From contig CADCHE010000006.1 in assembly GCA_902801205.1 (NCBI GenBank), positions 186,001 to 250,000 of the forward strand: a stretch of 64,000 nt of DNA, read 5' to 3'. The notes under the pieces were generated by a model, which was given only the letters and a program-made list of their open reading frames with translations, did not search any database and was not told where the DNA came from. The translations under genes were made by a program, and so were the position numbers. Within the stretch, counting starts at the first letter, position 1, and each line of letters opens with the position of its first letter. This document shows positions 9,177 through 17,905 of this stretch, one piece after another. This DNA comes from an uncultured Bacteroidia bacterium (lineage in GTDB: Bacteria > Bacteroidota > Bacteroidia > Bacteroidales > UBA932).

Positions 9177-10520
9177 ATGAAAACGACAACCATCATGGCC
9201 CGTCTCCAGGCCAAGTACCCCGGAGAGAAGGAATATCTCCAGGCGGTACAGGAGGTGCTCGAATCGATAGAGGAGGTTTACAACAAACATCCCGAGTTCG
9301 AGCGTGCGAAGATCGTGGAGCGACTGGTCGAGCCCGACCGTATCTTCACGTTCCGGGTTACTTGGGTAGACGATCAGGGAGACGTTCAGACCAACCTCGG
9401 TTACCGGGTGCAGTTCAACAGCGCCATCGGTCCGTACAAGGGCGGTCTCCGCTTCCACCGTGCCGTCAGCCCGTCCATGCTCAAGTTCCTGGGCTTTGAG
9501 CAGACATTCAAGAATGCATTGACGACCCTGCCGATGGGCGGGGCGAAAGGCGGTTCCGACTTCGATCCGGTCGGCAAGTCCGACGCCGAGATCATGCGCT
9601 TCTGCCAGGCGTTCATGCTGGAACTCTGGCGCTGCATCGGCCCCGACCAGGATATCCCTGCGGGTGATGTGGGCGTCGGCGGCCGCGAAATCGGCTTCCT
9701 GAACGGCATGTACCAGAAACTCGCCCGCGAGTACCATACCGGCGTCCTTACCGGCAAGGGCATGACCTGGGGCGGCTCGATCCTCCGTCCGGAGGCGACC
9801 GGCTTCGGCGCCCTGTATTTCACCCAGCACCTGCTCCACAAGGCGGGCAAGGATATCAAAGGCCAGAAGGTCTGCTTGTCCGGCTTCGGAAACGTTGCCT
9901 GGGGCGCGGCCACGAAGGCGGTCCAGCTGGGCGCGAAGGTCATTGCGATCTCCGGTCCGGACGGGGTCTGCCACATTCCCGGCGGCATCACGCCCGAGAT
10001 GATCGACTACATGCTCGTGATGCGTTCCTCCAACCGCAACCGCGTGGAAGATATGGCGGACAAGTTCCCGGAGCTGGCGCAGTTCACCGCCGGCAAGAAG
10101 GCATGGAGCATCCCTTGCGACATCGCTCTCCCTTGCGCGTTCCAGAATGAGCTTTCCGAGGAAGATGCGAAGGAACTGAAGGCCAACGGCTGCTGGTGCT
10201 GCTGCGAGGTCTCCAACATGGGCTGCCAGCCCGGTGCCATCCATTTCTTCCAGAACAACGGCGTCCTCTTCGCCCCCGGCAAGGCGGTGAATGCGGGCGG
10301 CGTGGCTACGTCCGGCCTGGAAATGACCCAGAACGCGGCGCACATTTCCTGGTCGGCCCAGGAGGTGGACGACAAACTGCACTGGATCATGCAGAGCATC
10401 CACGAACAGTGCGTGAAATTCGGTACGCGGCCCGACGGCACCGTCGATTACGTGAAGGGCGCGAACATCGCTGGATTCATGAAAGTGGCGCAGGCGATGC
10501 TCGAGCAGGGAATCGTCTGA
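9177..10520 (+). CDS. gdhA: NADP-type glutamate dehydrogenase
   Basis: The enzyme interconverts 2-oxoglutarate plus ammonium and glutamate. The 447-residue hexameric-type chain has GPYKGG at 85-90, the catalytic-lysine motif PMGGAKGG (Lys124), the Rossmann GFGNVAWG at 236-243, and FAPGKAVNAGGVATSGLEM near 365-383. The start at 9177 is preferred over the open frame upstream because MKTTTIMARL fits the family N-terminus. Residues 338-350 read GCWCCCEVSNMGC where well-known enzymes have a VAEGANMP-like loop, so this stretch carries five cysteines. It lies 24 bases after korB, apparently co-transcribed, and a strong terminator follows. Confidence 0.94.
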   Translation: MKTTTIMARLQAKYPGEKEYLQAVQEVLESIEEVYNKHPEFERAKIVERLVEPDRIFTFRVTWVDDQGDVQTNLGYRVQFNSAIGPYKGGLRFHRAVSPSMLKFLGFEQTFKNALTTLPMGGAKGGSDFDPVGKSDAEIMRFCQAFMLELWRCIGPDQDIPAGDVGVGGREIGFLNGMYQKLAREYHTGVLTGKGMTWGGSILRPEATGFGALYFTQHLLHKAGKDIKGQKVCLSGFGNVAWGAATKAVQLGAKVIAISGPDGVCHIPGGITPEMIDYMLVMRSSNRNRVEDMADKFPELAQFTAGKKAWSIPCDIALPCAFQNELSEEDAKELKANGCWCCCEVSNMGCQPGAIHFFQNNGVLFAPGKAVNAGGVATSGLEMTQNAAHISWSAQEVDDKLHWIMQSIHEQCVKFGTRPDGTVDYVKGANIAGFMKVAQAMLEQGIV

Positions 10521-10547
10521 TTCCTGTTCTTGATCTTGTTGAAAAAT

Positions 10548-10582
10548 AACGCATCTCCAGTTTCGAGATGCGTTGTTTTTTT
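10548..10582 (+). terminator. Rho-independent terminator after gdhA
   Basis: A perfect 10-bp stem (AACGCATCTC at 10548-10557 with GAGATGCGTT at 10565-10574) and a 7-base loop are followed by GTTTTTTT. Confidence 0.9.
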
Positions 10583-10605
10583 CGTGTTATTCCGGTAATA
10601 ATGCT

Positions 10606-10613
10606 TACATTTG
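10606..10613 (+). promoter_or_regulatory. Predicted -7 box for the M49-like lipoprotein gene
   Basis: TACATTTG followed by C matches TAnnTTTG, 42 bases before the ATG and after the gdhA terminator. Confidence 0.6.
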
Positions 10614-10655
10614 CAAGATAAACTGTGATAAAGGAATTATAATCGTAAATCACAT

Positions 10656-12254
10656 ATGAAACAAATTCTCCTGGCGATTGCAGTGGTCGTCCTCGTAGGG
10701 TCCTGCCAGACGCAGCCCCGGTCGGCCATCCAGAAAAAAGCCGATGAGTATGCCCTCGTAAAGGTGGGTACGCCGGACTTGTCGGGTATCACCGACAACG
10801 GCAAGGAAGTTCTCAATCTCTACAAGTTCGCAGCAGACCAGGCTGACAGCATTTACTGGCAGCAGTTTTTCGGTGACCGGGACGCGATCGATGCGCTCGC
10901 CGACGCCGACCTCAAGGCCTATGCCGCAATTAACTACGGCCCTTGGGACCGCCTGACCGGCGTTCCGTTCATCGAGGGCTTCGGCACCATGCCCCTCGGC
11001 GCGAACTTCTATCCTGCCGACATGACGGCGGATGAGTTCGTCCGTTTCGAGGATCCTTCCAAGAACAGCCCTTACACCCTGATCCGCCGCGGAGCGGACG
11101 GTAAACTGGTTTCCGTGCCTTATCACGAGGCTTTCGCCGCCCAGATCGACAAGATCTGCAACTGCCTGCAGGCGGCTGCAGACATTACGATCAAGCCCTC
11201 CGTCCGTGCCTACCTGCTCAAGAAGTGCGATGCGCTCCGCAGTGATGATTACTATGAGAGCGAGAACGCCTGGCTGGACATGACCGACAGCAAGATGGAC
11301 TTGGTGATCGGCCCGAGCGAGGTGAACGACGACCGTTTCTTCGGCTTGAAGGCTTCCTATGATGCCTACGTCCTTCTCAAGGACCTCGAACGTACCGCCG
11401 TGCTGAACCAGTTCGGCCCCATGCTCCCCACGCTCCAGAAGATGCTGCCCTGCGCCGATGCGTACAAGGCCTTCACGCCCGGTACCGAGTCGGACGTGTT
11501 CGCCTGTGACGCCATCTACCTGGCCGGACATGCCAACGCCGGCATCAAGCTGATGGCGATCAACCTTCCGAACGATCCGCGTGTCCAGGAGGAGAAGGGC
11601 ACCCGCACCATCCTGCTGCGCAACATCATGATGGAGAAGTTCAACCGCGTTGTCAGTCCCGTCGGCCATATCGCGATCAATGTCGAGCAGACGGACCACC
11701 TCGATGCGGAGGCCTTCTACTGGAACATCGCTTTCCGCGAAATCGCCCATGGTCTGGGCGTGAAGGAGACCGTGAACGGCAAGGGCACCGTTGCAGAGGC
11801 CCTGGGCGGCAAGGCCCTGACCTGGGAAGATGCCAAGGCCAATGTCGTCGGGCTCTATCTGGTGTGCAAGCTGCTGGACGAGCACAAGCTTCCCGGCCTT
11901 GCCCTGAAGGAGGACGCCATCACGACGTTCGTCGCCAACCTGATCCGTTCCGAGCGCTTCGGTGTCACCGAGCAGCTGGGCCGTGCGTATGTGATGATCT
12001 TTAATTACCTGTACGAGAACGGTGCGTTCACCCGTGCGGACAACGGTCGTTACACGATCGACTTCGACAAGACGCTGTCGCTCGTCGCCGACCTCGCCGG
12101 CATCATCCTGAAGACCCAGGCAGAGGGCGACTATGCCTTCGCCGAGCAGTTCGAATCCCGCTACTGCAAGGAGTCCGAGACGTTCCGCGCCGACCTGACC
12201 AACATGCGCCTGGAAAACATTCCGGTCGACCTGAAATTCGAGTTCGAGAAGTAA
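10656..12254 (+). CDS. M49-like (dipeptidyl-peptidase III-related) lipoprotein, probably inactive
   Basis: The 532-residue product has a lipoprotein signal (VVLVGSC, Cys17) and resembles the Bacteroidota lipoproteins related to zinc peptidase family M49. The conserved INYGPWDRL and LGANFYPADMT blocks lie at 92-124. The region expected to hold the zinc site reads AFREIAHGLG (359-368), so the first His of an HExxH motif appears to be Arg361, while Glu362 and His365 remain. The second ligand region reads WEDAKANVVGLY (390-401) where relatives, as I recall them, have an EEGKAD-type sequence. Loss of peptidase activity is an inference. It is followed 34 bases later by a carboxylate transporter gene, perhaps in one operon. 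Confidence 0.7.
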   Translation: MKQILLAIAVVVLVGSCQTQPRSAIQKKADEYALVKVGTPDLSGITDNGKEVLNLYKFAADQADSIYWQQFFGDRDAIDALADADLKAYAAINYGPWDRLTGVPFIEGFGTMPLGANFYPADMTADEFVRFEDPSKNSPYTLIRRGADGKLVSVPYHEAFAAQIDKICNCLQAAADITIKPSVRAYLLKKCDALRSDDYYESENAWLDMTDSKMDLVIGPSEVNDDRFFGLKASYDAYVLLKDLERTAVLNQFGPMLPTLQKMLPCADAYKAFTPGTESDVFACDAIYLAGHANAGIKLMAINLPNDPRVQEEKGTRTILLRNIMMEKFNRVVSPVGHIAINVEQTDHLDAEAFYWNIAFREIAHGLGVKETVNGKGTVAEALGGKALTWEDAKANVVGLYLVCKLLDEHKLPGLALKEDAITTFVANLIRSERFGVTEQLGRAYVMIFNYLYENGAFTRADNGRYTIDFDKTLSLVADLAGIILKTQAEGDYAFAEQFESRYCKESETFRADLTNMRLENIPVDLKFEFEK

Positions 12255-12288
12255 AATTGATAATCCAAAGCTAGTAATCATTATTCAT

Positions 12289-13737
12289 ATGGCTGATACT
12301 AAATTCAATGTGAAGTACTGCGTGCTCCTTCCGATCGTCCTGATCGTGACGCTTTTCCTGTGGTGCGTGCCGACTTCCTTCTTCGGAATCACTGCGCTGA
12401 CGGTTGTCCAGCAGCGCGTAATCGCTCTCTTCGTCTTCGCGGCGCTGATGTGGATGTTCGAGATCATCCCGAACTGGACCACCTCGCTGCTGGTGATCGT
12501 AATCGCCCTGCTGACCGTTTCCAACAAGGGTATCAAGTTCTTCTGCAACCCCGACCTCGGCCAGCTCGTCAGCTACAAGGAACTGATGGCCGCTTTCGCC
12601 GACCCGGTCGTCATGCTCTTCCTGGGCGGTTTCGTCCTCGCGATCATGGCGGAGAAATACGGATTGGACGTGACCCTGGCCCGTGTGCTGCTCGCTCCTT
12701 TCGGAACGCGTCCGCGGATGGTCCTCCTGGGCTTCCTCATCGTCATCTCCATCTTCTCGATGTTCATGAGCAACACGGCGACGGCTGCGATGATGCTCGC
12801 CTTCCTGGCGCCCGTGCTCGCCGTCCTGCCGAAGGACGACAAGGGCCGTGTCGGCCTTGCGCTCTCGATTCCGATCGCCGCGAACATCGGCGGTATCGGA
12901 ACCCCGATCGGAACGCCTCCCAACGCGACGGCGGTCAAGTTCCTCGCCGAGTCCGGCAATGAGGTCGGTTTCGTGACGTGGGCCGCCCACATGATTCCGT
13001 ACGTCGTCCTCATGATCCTGTTCGCCTGGATCCTCCTGCAGTTCTTCTTCCCGTTCAAGTCCAGCGAGGTGAAGCTCGAGATCCCCAAGAACAAGAGCCA
13101 GAACGACTGGAAGACGATCCTGGTCTGGATTACCTTCCTCGGCACCATCCTGCTGTGGGCTACCGAGCAGCTGACCGGCATCAACTCCAACGTCGTCGCC
13201 CTGATTCCCCTCGGTGTGCTGACGGCCACGGGCATCTTCACGAAGGATGACATCAAGGAAATCAACTGGAGCGTGCTTTGGTTGGTGGCGGGAGGTTTTG
13301 CCCTGGGTACCTGCCTGCAGGGAACCGGCCTGGCGAAGGTCCTGATCGAGGCCATCCCGTTCGGTTCGATGTCCGTCGTGCTGGTCATCATCATCGCCGG
13401 TCTCGTCTGCTACTTCCTTTCGAACTTCATCAGCAACTCCGCGACGGCGGCCCTGCTGATCCCGATCCTGATCGTTGTTGCACAGGGCATGGCCGATCCG
13501 GCTGCCGCGAACAACGCTTCTTTCGTCTCCCTGGGCGGCACGAAGGCGATGATTTCCTTCATCGCGGTCTGTGCTTCCATCGCAATGTGCTTCCCGATCT
13601 CCACGCCTCCGAATGCGATCGCCGCTTCCACGGGTCTCGTCGAGACCAAGGACATGGCCAAGGTCGGCCTGATCATCGGTGTCGTCGGCTTCATCCTCGG
13701 TTACTTCTGGCTCACGAAGCTATTCCCTTTCGCTTAA
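12289..13737 (+). CDS. DASS (SLC13) family sodium-coupled anion/dicarboxylate transporter
   Basis: This integral inner-membrane protein of 482 residues carries the paired signatures of the divalent anion:sodium symporter family. Two Ser-Asn-Thr/Ser motifs occur (MSNTATAAM from 160, SNSATAALL from 382), each followed by a TPPNA motif (GTPIGTPPNA at 204-213, STPPNAIAAS at 438-446). Together they bind sodium and the carboxylate. Hydrophobic segments run through the whole chain in an inverted-repeat pattern. The substrate is probably a di- or tricarboxylate. The upstream korAB-gdhA cluster works on 2-oxoglutarate, but the link is positional only. A porin-like gene follows after 10 bases. Confidence 0.88.
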   Translation: MADTKFNVKYCVLLPIVLIVTLFLWCVPTSFFGITALTVVQQRVIALFVFAALMWMFEIIPNWTTSLLVIVIALLTVSNKGIKFFCNPDLGQLVSYKELMAAFADPVVMLFLGGFVLAIMAEKYGLDVTLARVLLAPFGTRPRMVLLGFLIVISIFSMFMSNTATAAMMLAFLAPVLAVLPKDDKGRVGLALSIPIAANIGGIGTPIGTPPNATAVKFLAESGNEVGFVTWAAHMIPYVVLMILFAWILLQFFFPFKSSEVKLEIPKNKSQNDWKTILVWITFLGTILLWATEQLTGINSNVVALIPLGVLTATGIFTKDDIKEINWSVLWLVAGGFALGTCLQGTGLAKVLIEAIPFGSMSVVLVIIIAGLVCYFLSNFISNSATAALLIPILIVVAQGMADPAAANNASFVSLGGTKAMISFIAVCASIAMCFPISTPPNAIAASTGLVETKDMAKVGLIIGVVGFILGYFWLTKLFPFA

Positions 13738-13747
13738 TTGATTGAAA

Positions 13748-15022
13748 ATGAAAAAGACATTTATTGCCCTTTCCCTCGTTGCGCTGACGGTTTCCTCCCT
13801 GGGACTCCGTGCGCAGGATAAGGCGACCTTCACTCCGTACGGTTTCTTCCGTTCGTACGGTATCTTCGATTCCCGCATGAACAAGGCGGGCTCCGAAGAC
13901 CTCTTCTATTACCTTCCGATGGACCGGAACATTGACGCGACGCTCGGCAGCCCGACCTTCGCGAAGGACCTTAATGCGGTCCCTTCCTTCAAGATGTACG
14001 CGATCACGTCGCGCTTCGGCTTCAACATGAAAGGGTACAAGATCGGTTCGGCCGATGTGACCGGTAAGGTTGAGGCTGATTTCTACTGCATGAACGGCAG
14101 CACGGCTACGCTTCGTCTCCGTCAGGCGTTTGCGAATTTCGCCTGGGTGGGAGCCAAAGGCAACAAGACGGACTTGAAGGTCGGTCAGGCCTGGCACCCG
14201 ATGGCAGCGGACATGCCTTATGCCGTGAACATCGAGTCCGGTTCTCCGTTCAGCCCCTTCGCCCGTAGCCCGCAGGTCATGGTCGACGCGCAGTTGGGCG
14301 GCGGCTTCACCCTGACGGCCGGCATCCTCTACCCGATGCAGTACCAGCCGACCGGCCCTGCCGGCGCTTCCGAGAACTATGCCAAATATGCACTCGTCCC
14401 TGAGGCGTACGCGGGCATCTCCTATGCGAGCGGTGACTTCCTGGCCCGCCTCGGTGCCGATGTCATCACGCTGAAGCCGCGCTATCAGCGTGTTTCCGAC
14501 CGGATCACCATGGTGACGCCGATGCTCTACTTCCAGTATAAGTACGATACGTTCAAGATCAACGCGAAGACGGTGCTGGCTTCCGGCGGCGACCACATGC
14601 GCCTGATGGGCGGTTATGCGCTCTACGACACTTCCGATCCGCTGAACTTCAAGTACACGCCGCTGCGGAACTCTTCTTCGTTCGTTTCCGTGTCCTATGG
14701 TTCCAAGATCCAGGTAATGGGCATGGTGGGTTACATGAAGGCGTTGGGTACGGCGCATGACTTGCCGCTCAATCCGACCGGCAGCATCAATCCGGACAAT
14801 ATCTATTATTTCAGCAGCGGTTTCAAGAACCTGAACCAGTTGGTCCGCTTCACCCCGACGGTGGCTTACAATGTGGGCAAGCTGACGGTGGCCCTGGAAT
14901 ATGACAATACCATCGCGGAATATGGCGATATCACTTCGATGAACGCGAAGGCGCTTTGCACGAAGGACAAGCACCTCATCATCAATCACCGTATCCTTAC
15001 CGTGTTCAAGCTCAGCTTCTGA
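13748..15022 (+). CDS. Porin-like outer-membrane beta-barrel protein
   Basis: The 424-residue precursor has a signal peptide (MKKTFIALSLVALTVSSLGLRAQ). Alternating amphipathic strands rich in Tyr, Phe and Gly follow, and the chain ends with a Phe (TVFKLSF), as expected for an outer-membrane barrel. Stretches such as YGFFRSYGIFDSRMN and KVGQAWHPMAADMP resemble Bacteroidota porins. It lies 10 bases after the DASS transporter gene, so it probably brings the same anion across the outer membrane. The ATG at 13748 is used because the signal peptide starts there. The specific family and substrate are not recognised. Confidence 0.78.
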   Translation: MKKTFIALSLVALTVSSLGLRAQDKATFTPYGFFRSYGIFDSRMNKAGSEDLFYYLPMDRNIDATLGSPTFAKDLNAVPSFKMYAITSRFGFNMKGYKIGSADVTGKVEADFYCMNGSTATLRLRQAFANFAWVGAKGNKTDLKVGQAWHPMAADMPYAVNIESGSPFSPFARSPQVMVDAQLGGGFTLTAGILYPMQYQPTGPAGASENYAKYALVPEAYAGISYASGDFLARLGADVITLKPRYQRVSDRITMVTPMLYFQYKYDTFKINAKTVLASGGDHMRLMGGYALYDTSDPLNFKYTPLRNSSSFVSVSYGSKIQVMGMVGYMKALGTAHDLPLNPTGSINPDNIYYFSSGFKNLNQLVRFTPTVAYNVGKLTVALEYDNTIAEYGDITSMNAKALCTKDKHLIINHRILTVFKLSF

Positions 15023-15038
15023 TCTTGCAGTTGCGGAT

Positions 15039-15085
15039 AAAAAAGAAGGCGACTAATAAGTGATTATTGGTCGTCTTCTTTTTTT
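15039..15085. terminator. Bidirectional terminator between convergent genes
   Basis: AAGAAGGCGACTAATAA pairs with TTATTGGTCGTCTTCTT (two G-U pairs) around a GTGA loop, with A-runs on the left and T-runs on the right, so it can serve both strands. On the minus strand its sequence is now read as the last codons of the rhamnosidase gene. Confidence 0.85.
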
Positions 15086-17895
15086 ATTAAAGAAAGTGAG
15101 CCGGGCGGGTTGTCCTGGCAACCCCGTGGCCGCCCGTGGCCACGTGAACGGGAGGGGCCCGCCGCGAAGCGGTGGGAGGGATGGAGCGAAGCGGAAGGTT
15201 TGCAGGACAACCCGCCCGCGAACTTGAAACAACATAAAGAAACTTCGTAGCGGGCATCGTCCAGCGGTTCGGCCGCGGTCTCAGCCACGCTCTTGGGAAC
15301 ATACACGGTCGCGTGGGCGCCGACGGGAACCTGCACTTCGACCGTTACCTTCTGTCCGTCATGCGAGACGGAGGAACGGACTTTCCCGTAAGGCGTTTCC
15401 GTGCTGTAGCTGACGCTTTCCAGCGCGGCGACGGGCATCGGCCGGACGATGACGTGGCGGAATCCGGGCTCGGCAGGATCGGTGTCCACGCCGGCCAGGA
15501 CGCGGGAGAACCAGGTCAGGCCGCCGCCGAACATCGGATGGTTGCGGGAATCGTTCCCGTTCCACTGCTCCCAGGAAGTCGTCGCACCTTGCTCGATCCA
15601 CCAGCCGTAGCTCGGGAAGTCACGCTGGTTCATGAGGGTGTACGCGACATCGCCCATTCCGTTCATCGACAGGGCTTCGAAGAGGAATCGCGTTGCGACG
15701 AATCCCGTATTGACGTGCCCTTTGTATTTGACCATCAACTCGTTCCGGAGTGTTTCGCGGACGTCGGCGCGGTATTCTTCCGGTACGCCCATGTAGAGCG
15801 CGTAGGCATTGCTGCCGAAGTCACCGTAGGATTTCTCCTCCGCGTTGTAGAACACCTTGTGGAACGCTTCCCAGGTGCGGTCGCGCAGGGATGCGTATTC
15901 CTCGGCCGTTGCCGTGTCGCCCAGCGCCGTGGCGGTCGCGGCCACGTTCCGCGCGCAGTACCAGTAATAGAATGTATGCACCAGGGCGTCGTCGGGGGTT
16001 TGGAACGCCGGGGCCCAGTCGCCGAGATTGTACCAGTAGAAAGGCCTGCCGTCCGGCGTGGGACGCTGCTGGTGGACGGTGCCGTCCGGACGGGCCCATG
16101 AACCGAGGTAACCGAGGTATTTCTTCATGCCTTCGAGGCTCTGCGCGAGCATCTGCTTGTCACCGTAGCGCTCGTAGAAGTCCCAGGGCATCACGCAGAT
16201 GGACGCGCCCCACGGCACGCCGCCGCCGCACATCGGCTCCCACGGGGCGCCGTTGGGCACATAACCGGTTTCGGGATGCTGGCTTCCCAGCACATCACCG
16301 ATCCACTTGTTGTAGAAGGCGTCTGCGGCGAAGGAGGAGATCACGGCGTTCATGGCCACTTCTCCGTCCCCCGTGTACGGCAGGCGTTCGCGGTGCGGGC
16401 AGTCGGTGGAGACGCAGCTGTGCATGTTGTCGATCTGCGACTGCCGGAAGATCTGCAGGATCTGCTCGAAGAGCGGGTTGGAACTGGTGAATTCCGCATT
16501 GACGGGCACGTCGGTCCCCACGGATTCGGCGACGACCTGCGCTTCGGTCAGGTTCTCGATGCCGGAAATGACAGCCTCACGGAACACGAACCAGGTGAAG
16601 CGAGGAGCGAAGTCGACCGGTGCGTCTCCCGCGAAAATGTATTCGCAGCGTGGGCTGGCATACTCGCTGATATAATTGACTTTCAGTACGTCACCTTCTT
16701 TTCCGCGGATGCCCTTGAAGTGCACCCAGCCCGAGATGACGGTGCCGAAGTCCACCTTGTAGGAGCCGTCCTCCTGTTTCTCGAACGAGATCGGCTCGTA
16801 GGTTTTCAGGATTTTGTCGGTCGGACCCATGTTCGCCGTCAGCGGGCCGTCGGGGGCGTTCCGTACGACGGCGTTCTGCCAGTCGGCATCGTCGAGGCCG
16901 ACGCAGTTCCATCCGGCGATTTCCTCGCGGGCGTCATAGGCTTCACCCTCCCAGATGTCGCCGAAGACGAAGGGCGACGGGGCCGCCTTCCAGCTGGTGT
17001 CGGAGCAGATGCTTTCCTTGCGTCCGTCCTTGTACGTCAGTTCGATCCGGCAGATCAGGCGCGGGACGCCGAAGCTCTCGCACTGGCGCGGTCCCGCCGA
17101 AGGGGCGGTGTGGAAGTAGCCGTTGCCCAGGATGACACCTACCGCATTGTCGCCCTTCTTGAGCAGGGAGGTAATGTCATAGCCCAGGTAAAGGGTCCGG
17201 TAGGCGGTGACTTCCGGGTCCAGCGGGATCCGGGGATTCTCTTTCAGGTGCGGGCGCAGGGTGTAGTCGGTCAGGCCGGGCGCGAGGAAGTCGTCACCGA
17301 CTTTCTGCCCGTTGAGGCTCATCTCGAAGTAGCCCAAGCCGCTGATATAAGCCTTGGCTTCCTTCAGGCCGCCGCCGACGTTGAATTCCTTGCGGAACAT
17401 CGGGTAGCGGGTGTACCAGTTGCCGAAGGTGTCTTCCTGCCAGGGAGCGCCGATCCACTGGGCCTCCCAGCCGTCTTTTGCGGGGCCGGTGCCCCAGCAG
17501 GCGGTCTTGCTCCAGGCGGAGGGGTTGCCGGCGGCGTCCCATACGCGGACTTTCCAATAATAGGTCTTCATCGGTTCGAGCGCGGCTCCGCCGAAGGGAA
17601 CGAGGTGCGATTCGGCGGATGCCTGCCTGCCGGAGTCCCAGACGTCAGCCTTCCCTTCCTTCAGCAGGGCGGGGGAGGAGGCGACGAGGACCTGCCAGGC
17701 GGTCTGGCTCTCCCCCTGGATGTCGGGACGGACGGTTTCATCGATCCAGGAAAGGCGGGGAGCGGCGGCTTCGACAACCACCGGGTCGACCTGGTATTCG
17801 CAGCGGAGCTGGACGGGACGGAGATTTCCCTTCCCGTTGCAGGCGCAGGCCAGTACCATCAGGACGGCGGCTGCGCAGAGGAGGTTTTTTTTCAT
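15064..17895 (-). CDS. Alpha-L-rhamnosidase (GH78-type), with altered C-terminus
   Basis: The secreted enzyme removes terminal alpha-L-rhamnose from glycans. The 943-residue chain has a lipoprotein-like signal (VLMVLACAC) and an N-terminal fibronectin-like region (VQLRCEYQVDP). Beta-sandwich lectin-like domains then carry SGLGYFEMSLNG and GYDITSLLKKGDN. An (alpha/alpha)6 catalytic domain has STDCPHRERLPYTGDGE and, later, GATTSWEQWNGNDSRNH, which hold the catalytic acid and base in GH78. The last 45 or so residues, after DARYEVS, do not look native: they are read from a 117-bp inverted-repeat element and the terminator beyond it, so the original stop was probably lost. It lies 10 bases downstream of apt. 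Confidence 0.88.
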   Translation of the reverse strand: MKKNLLCAAAVLMVLACACNGKGNLRPVQLRCEYQVDPVVVEAAAPRLSWIDETVRPDIQGESQTAWQVLVASSPALLKEGKADVWDSGRQASAESHLVPFGGAALEPMKTYYWKVRVWDAAGNPSAWSKTACWGTGPAKDGWEAQWIGAPWQEDTFGNWYTRYPMFRKEFNVGGGLKEAKAYISGLGYFEMSLNGQKVGDDFLAPGLTDYTLRPHLKENPRIPLDPEVTAYRTLYLGYDITSLLKKGDNAVGVILGNGYFHTAPSAGPRQCESFGVPRLICRIELTYKDGRKESICSDTSWKAAPSPFVFGDIWEGEAYDAREEIAGWNCVGLDDADWQNAVVRNAPDGPLTANMGPTDKILKTYEPISFEKQEDGSYKVDFGTVISGWVHFKGIRGKEGDVLKVNYISEYASPRCEYIFAGDAPVDFAPRFTWFVFREAVISGIENLTEAQVVAESVGTDVPVNAEFTSSNPLFEQILQIFRQSQIDNMHSCVSTDCPHRERLPYTGDGEVAMNAVISSFAADAFYNKWIGDVLGSQHPETGYVPNGAPWEPMCGGGVPWGASICVMPWDFYERYGDKQMLAQSLEGMKKYLGYLGSWARPDGTVHQQRPTPDGRPFYWYNLGDWAPAFQTPDDALVHTFYYWYCARNVAATATALGDTATAEEYASLRDRTWEAFHKVFYNAEEKSYGDFGSNAYALYMGVPEEYRADVRETLRNELMVKYKGHVNTGFVATRFLFEALSMNGMGDVAYTLMNQRDFPSYGWWIEQGATTSWEQWNGNDSRNHPMFGGGLTWFSRVLAGVDTDPAEPGFRHVIVRPMPVAALESVSYSTETPYGKVRSSVSHDGQKVTVEVQVPVGAHATVYVPKSVAETAAEPLDDARYEVSLCCFKFAGGLSCKPSASLHPSHRFAAGPSRSRGHGRPRGCQDNPPGSLSLIKKEDDQ
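15102..15218. mobile_element. 117-bp element with 16-bp terminal inverted repeats (MITE/REP-like)
   Basis: CGGGCGGGTTGTCCTG at 15102-15117 is repeated in perfect inverted form at 15203-15218. The interior is very GC-rich and holds further short palindromes, including CCGCTTCGCGG and GTGGCC...GGCCAC. It encodes no protein of its own and overlaps the 3' end of the rhamnosidase gene. Size and structure suggest a non-autonomous or dispersed structured repeat. No second copy occurs in this window. Confidence 0.6.
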
Positions 17896-17905
17896 ATGGG
17901 ATCTG

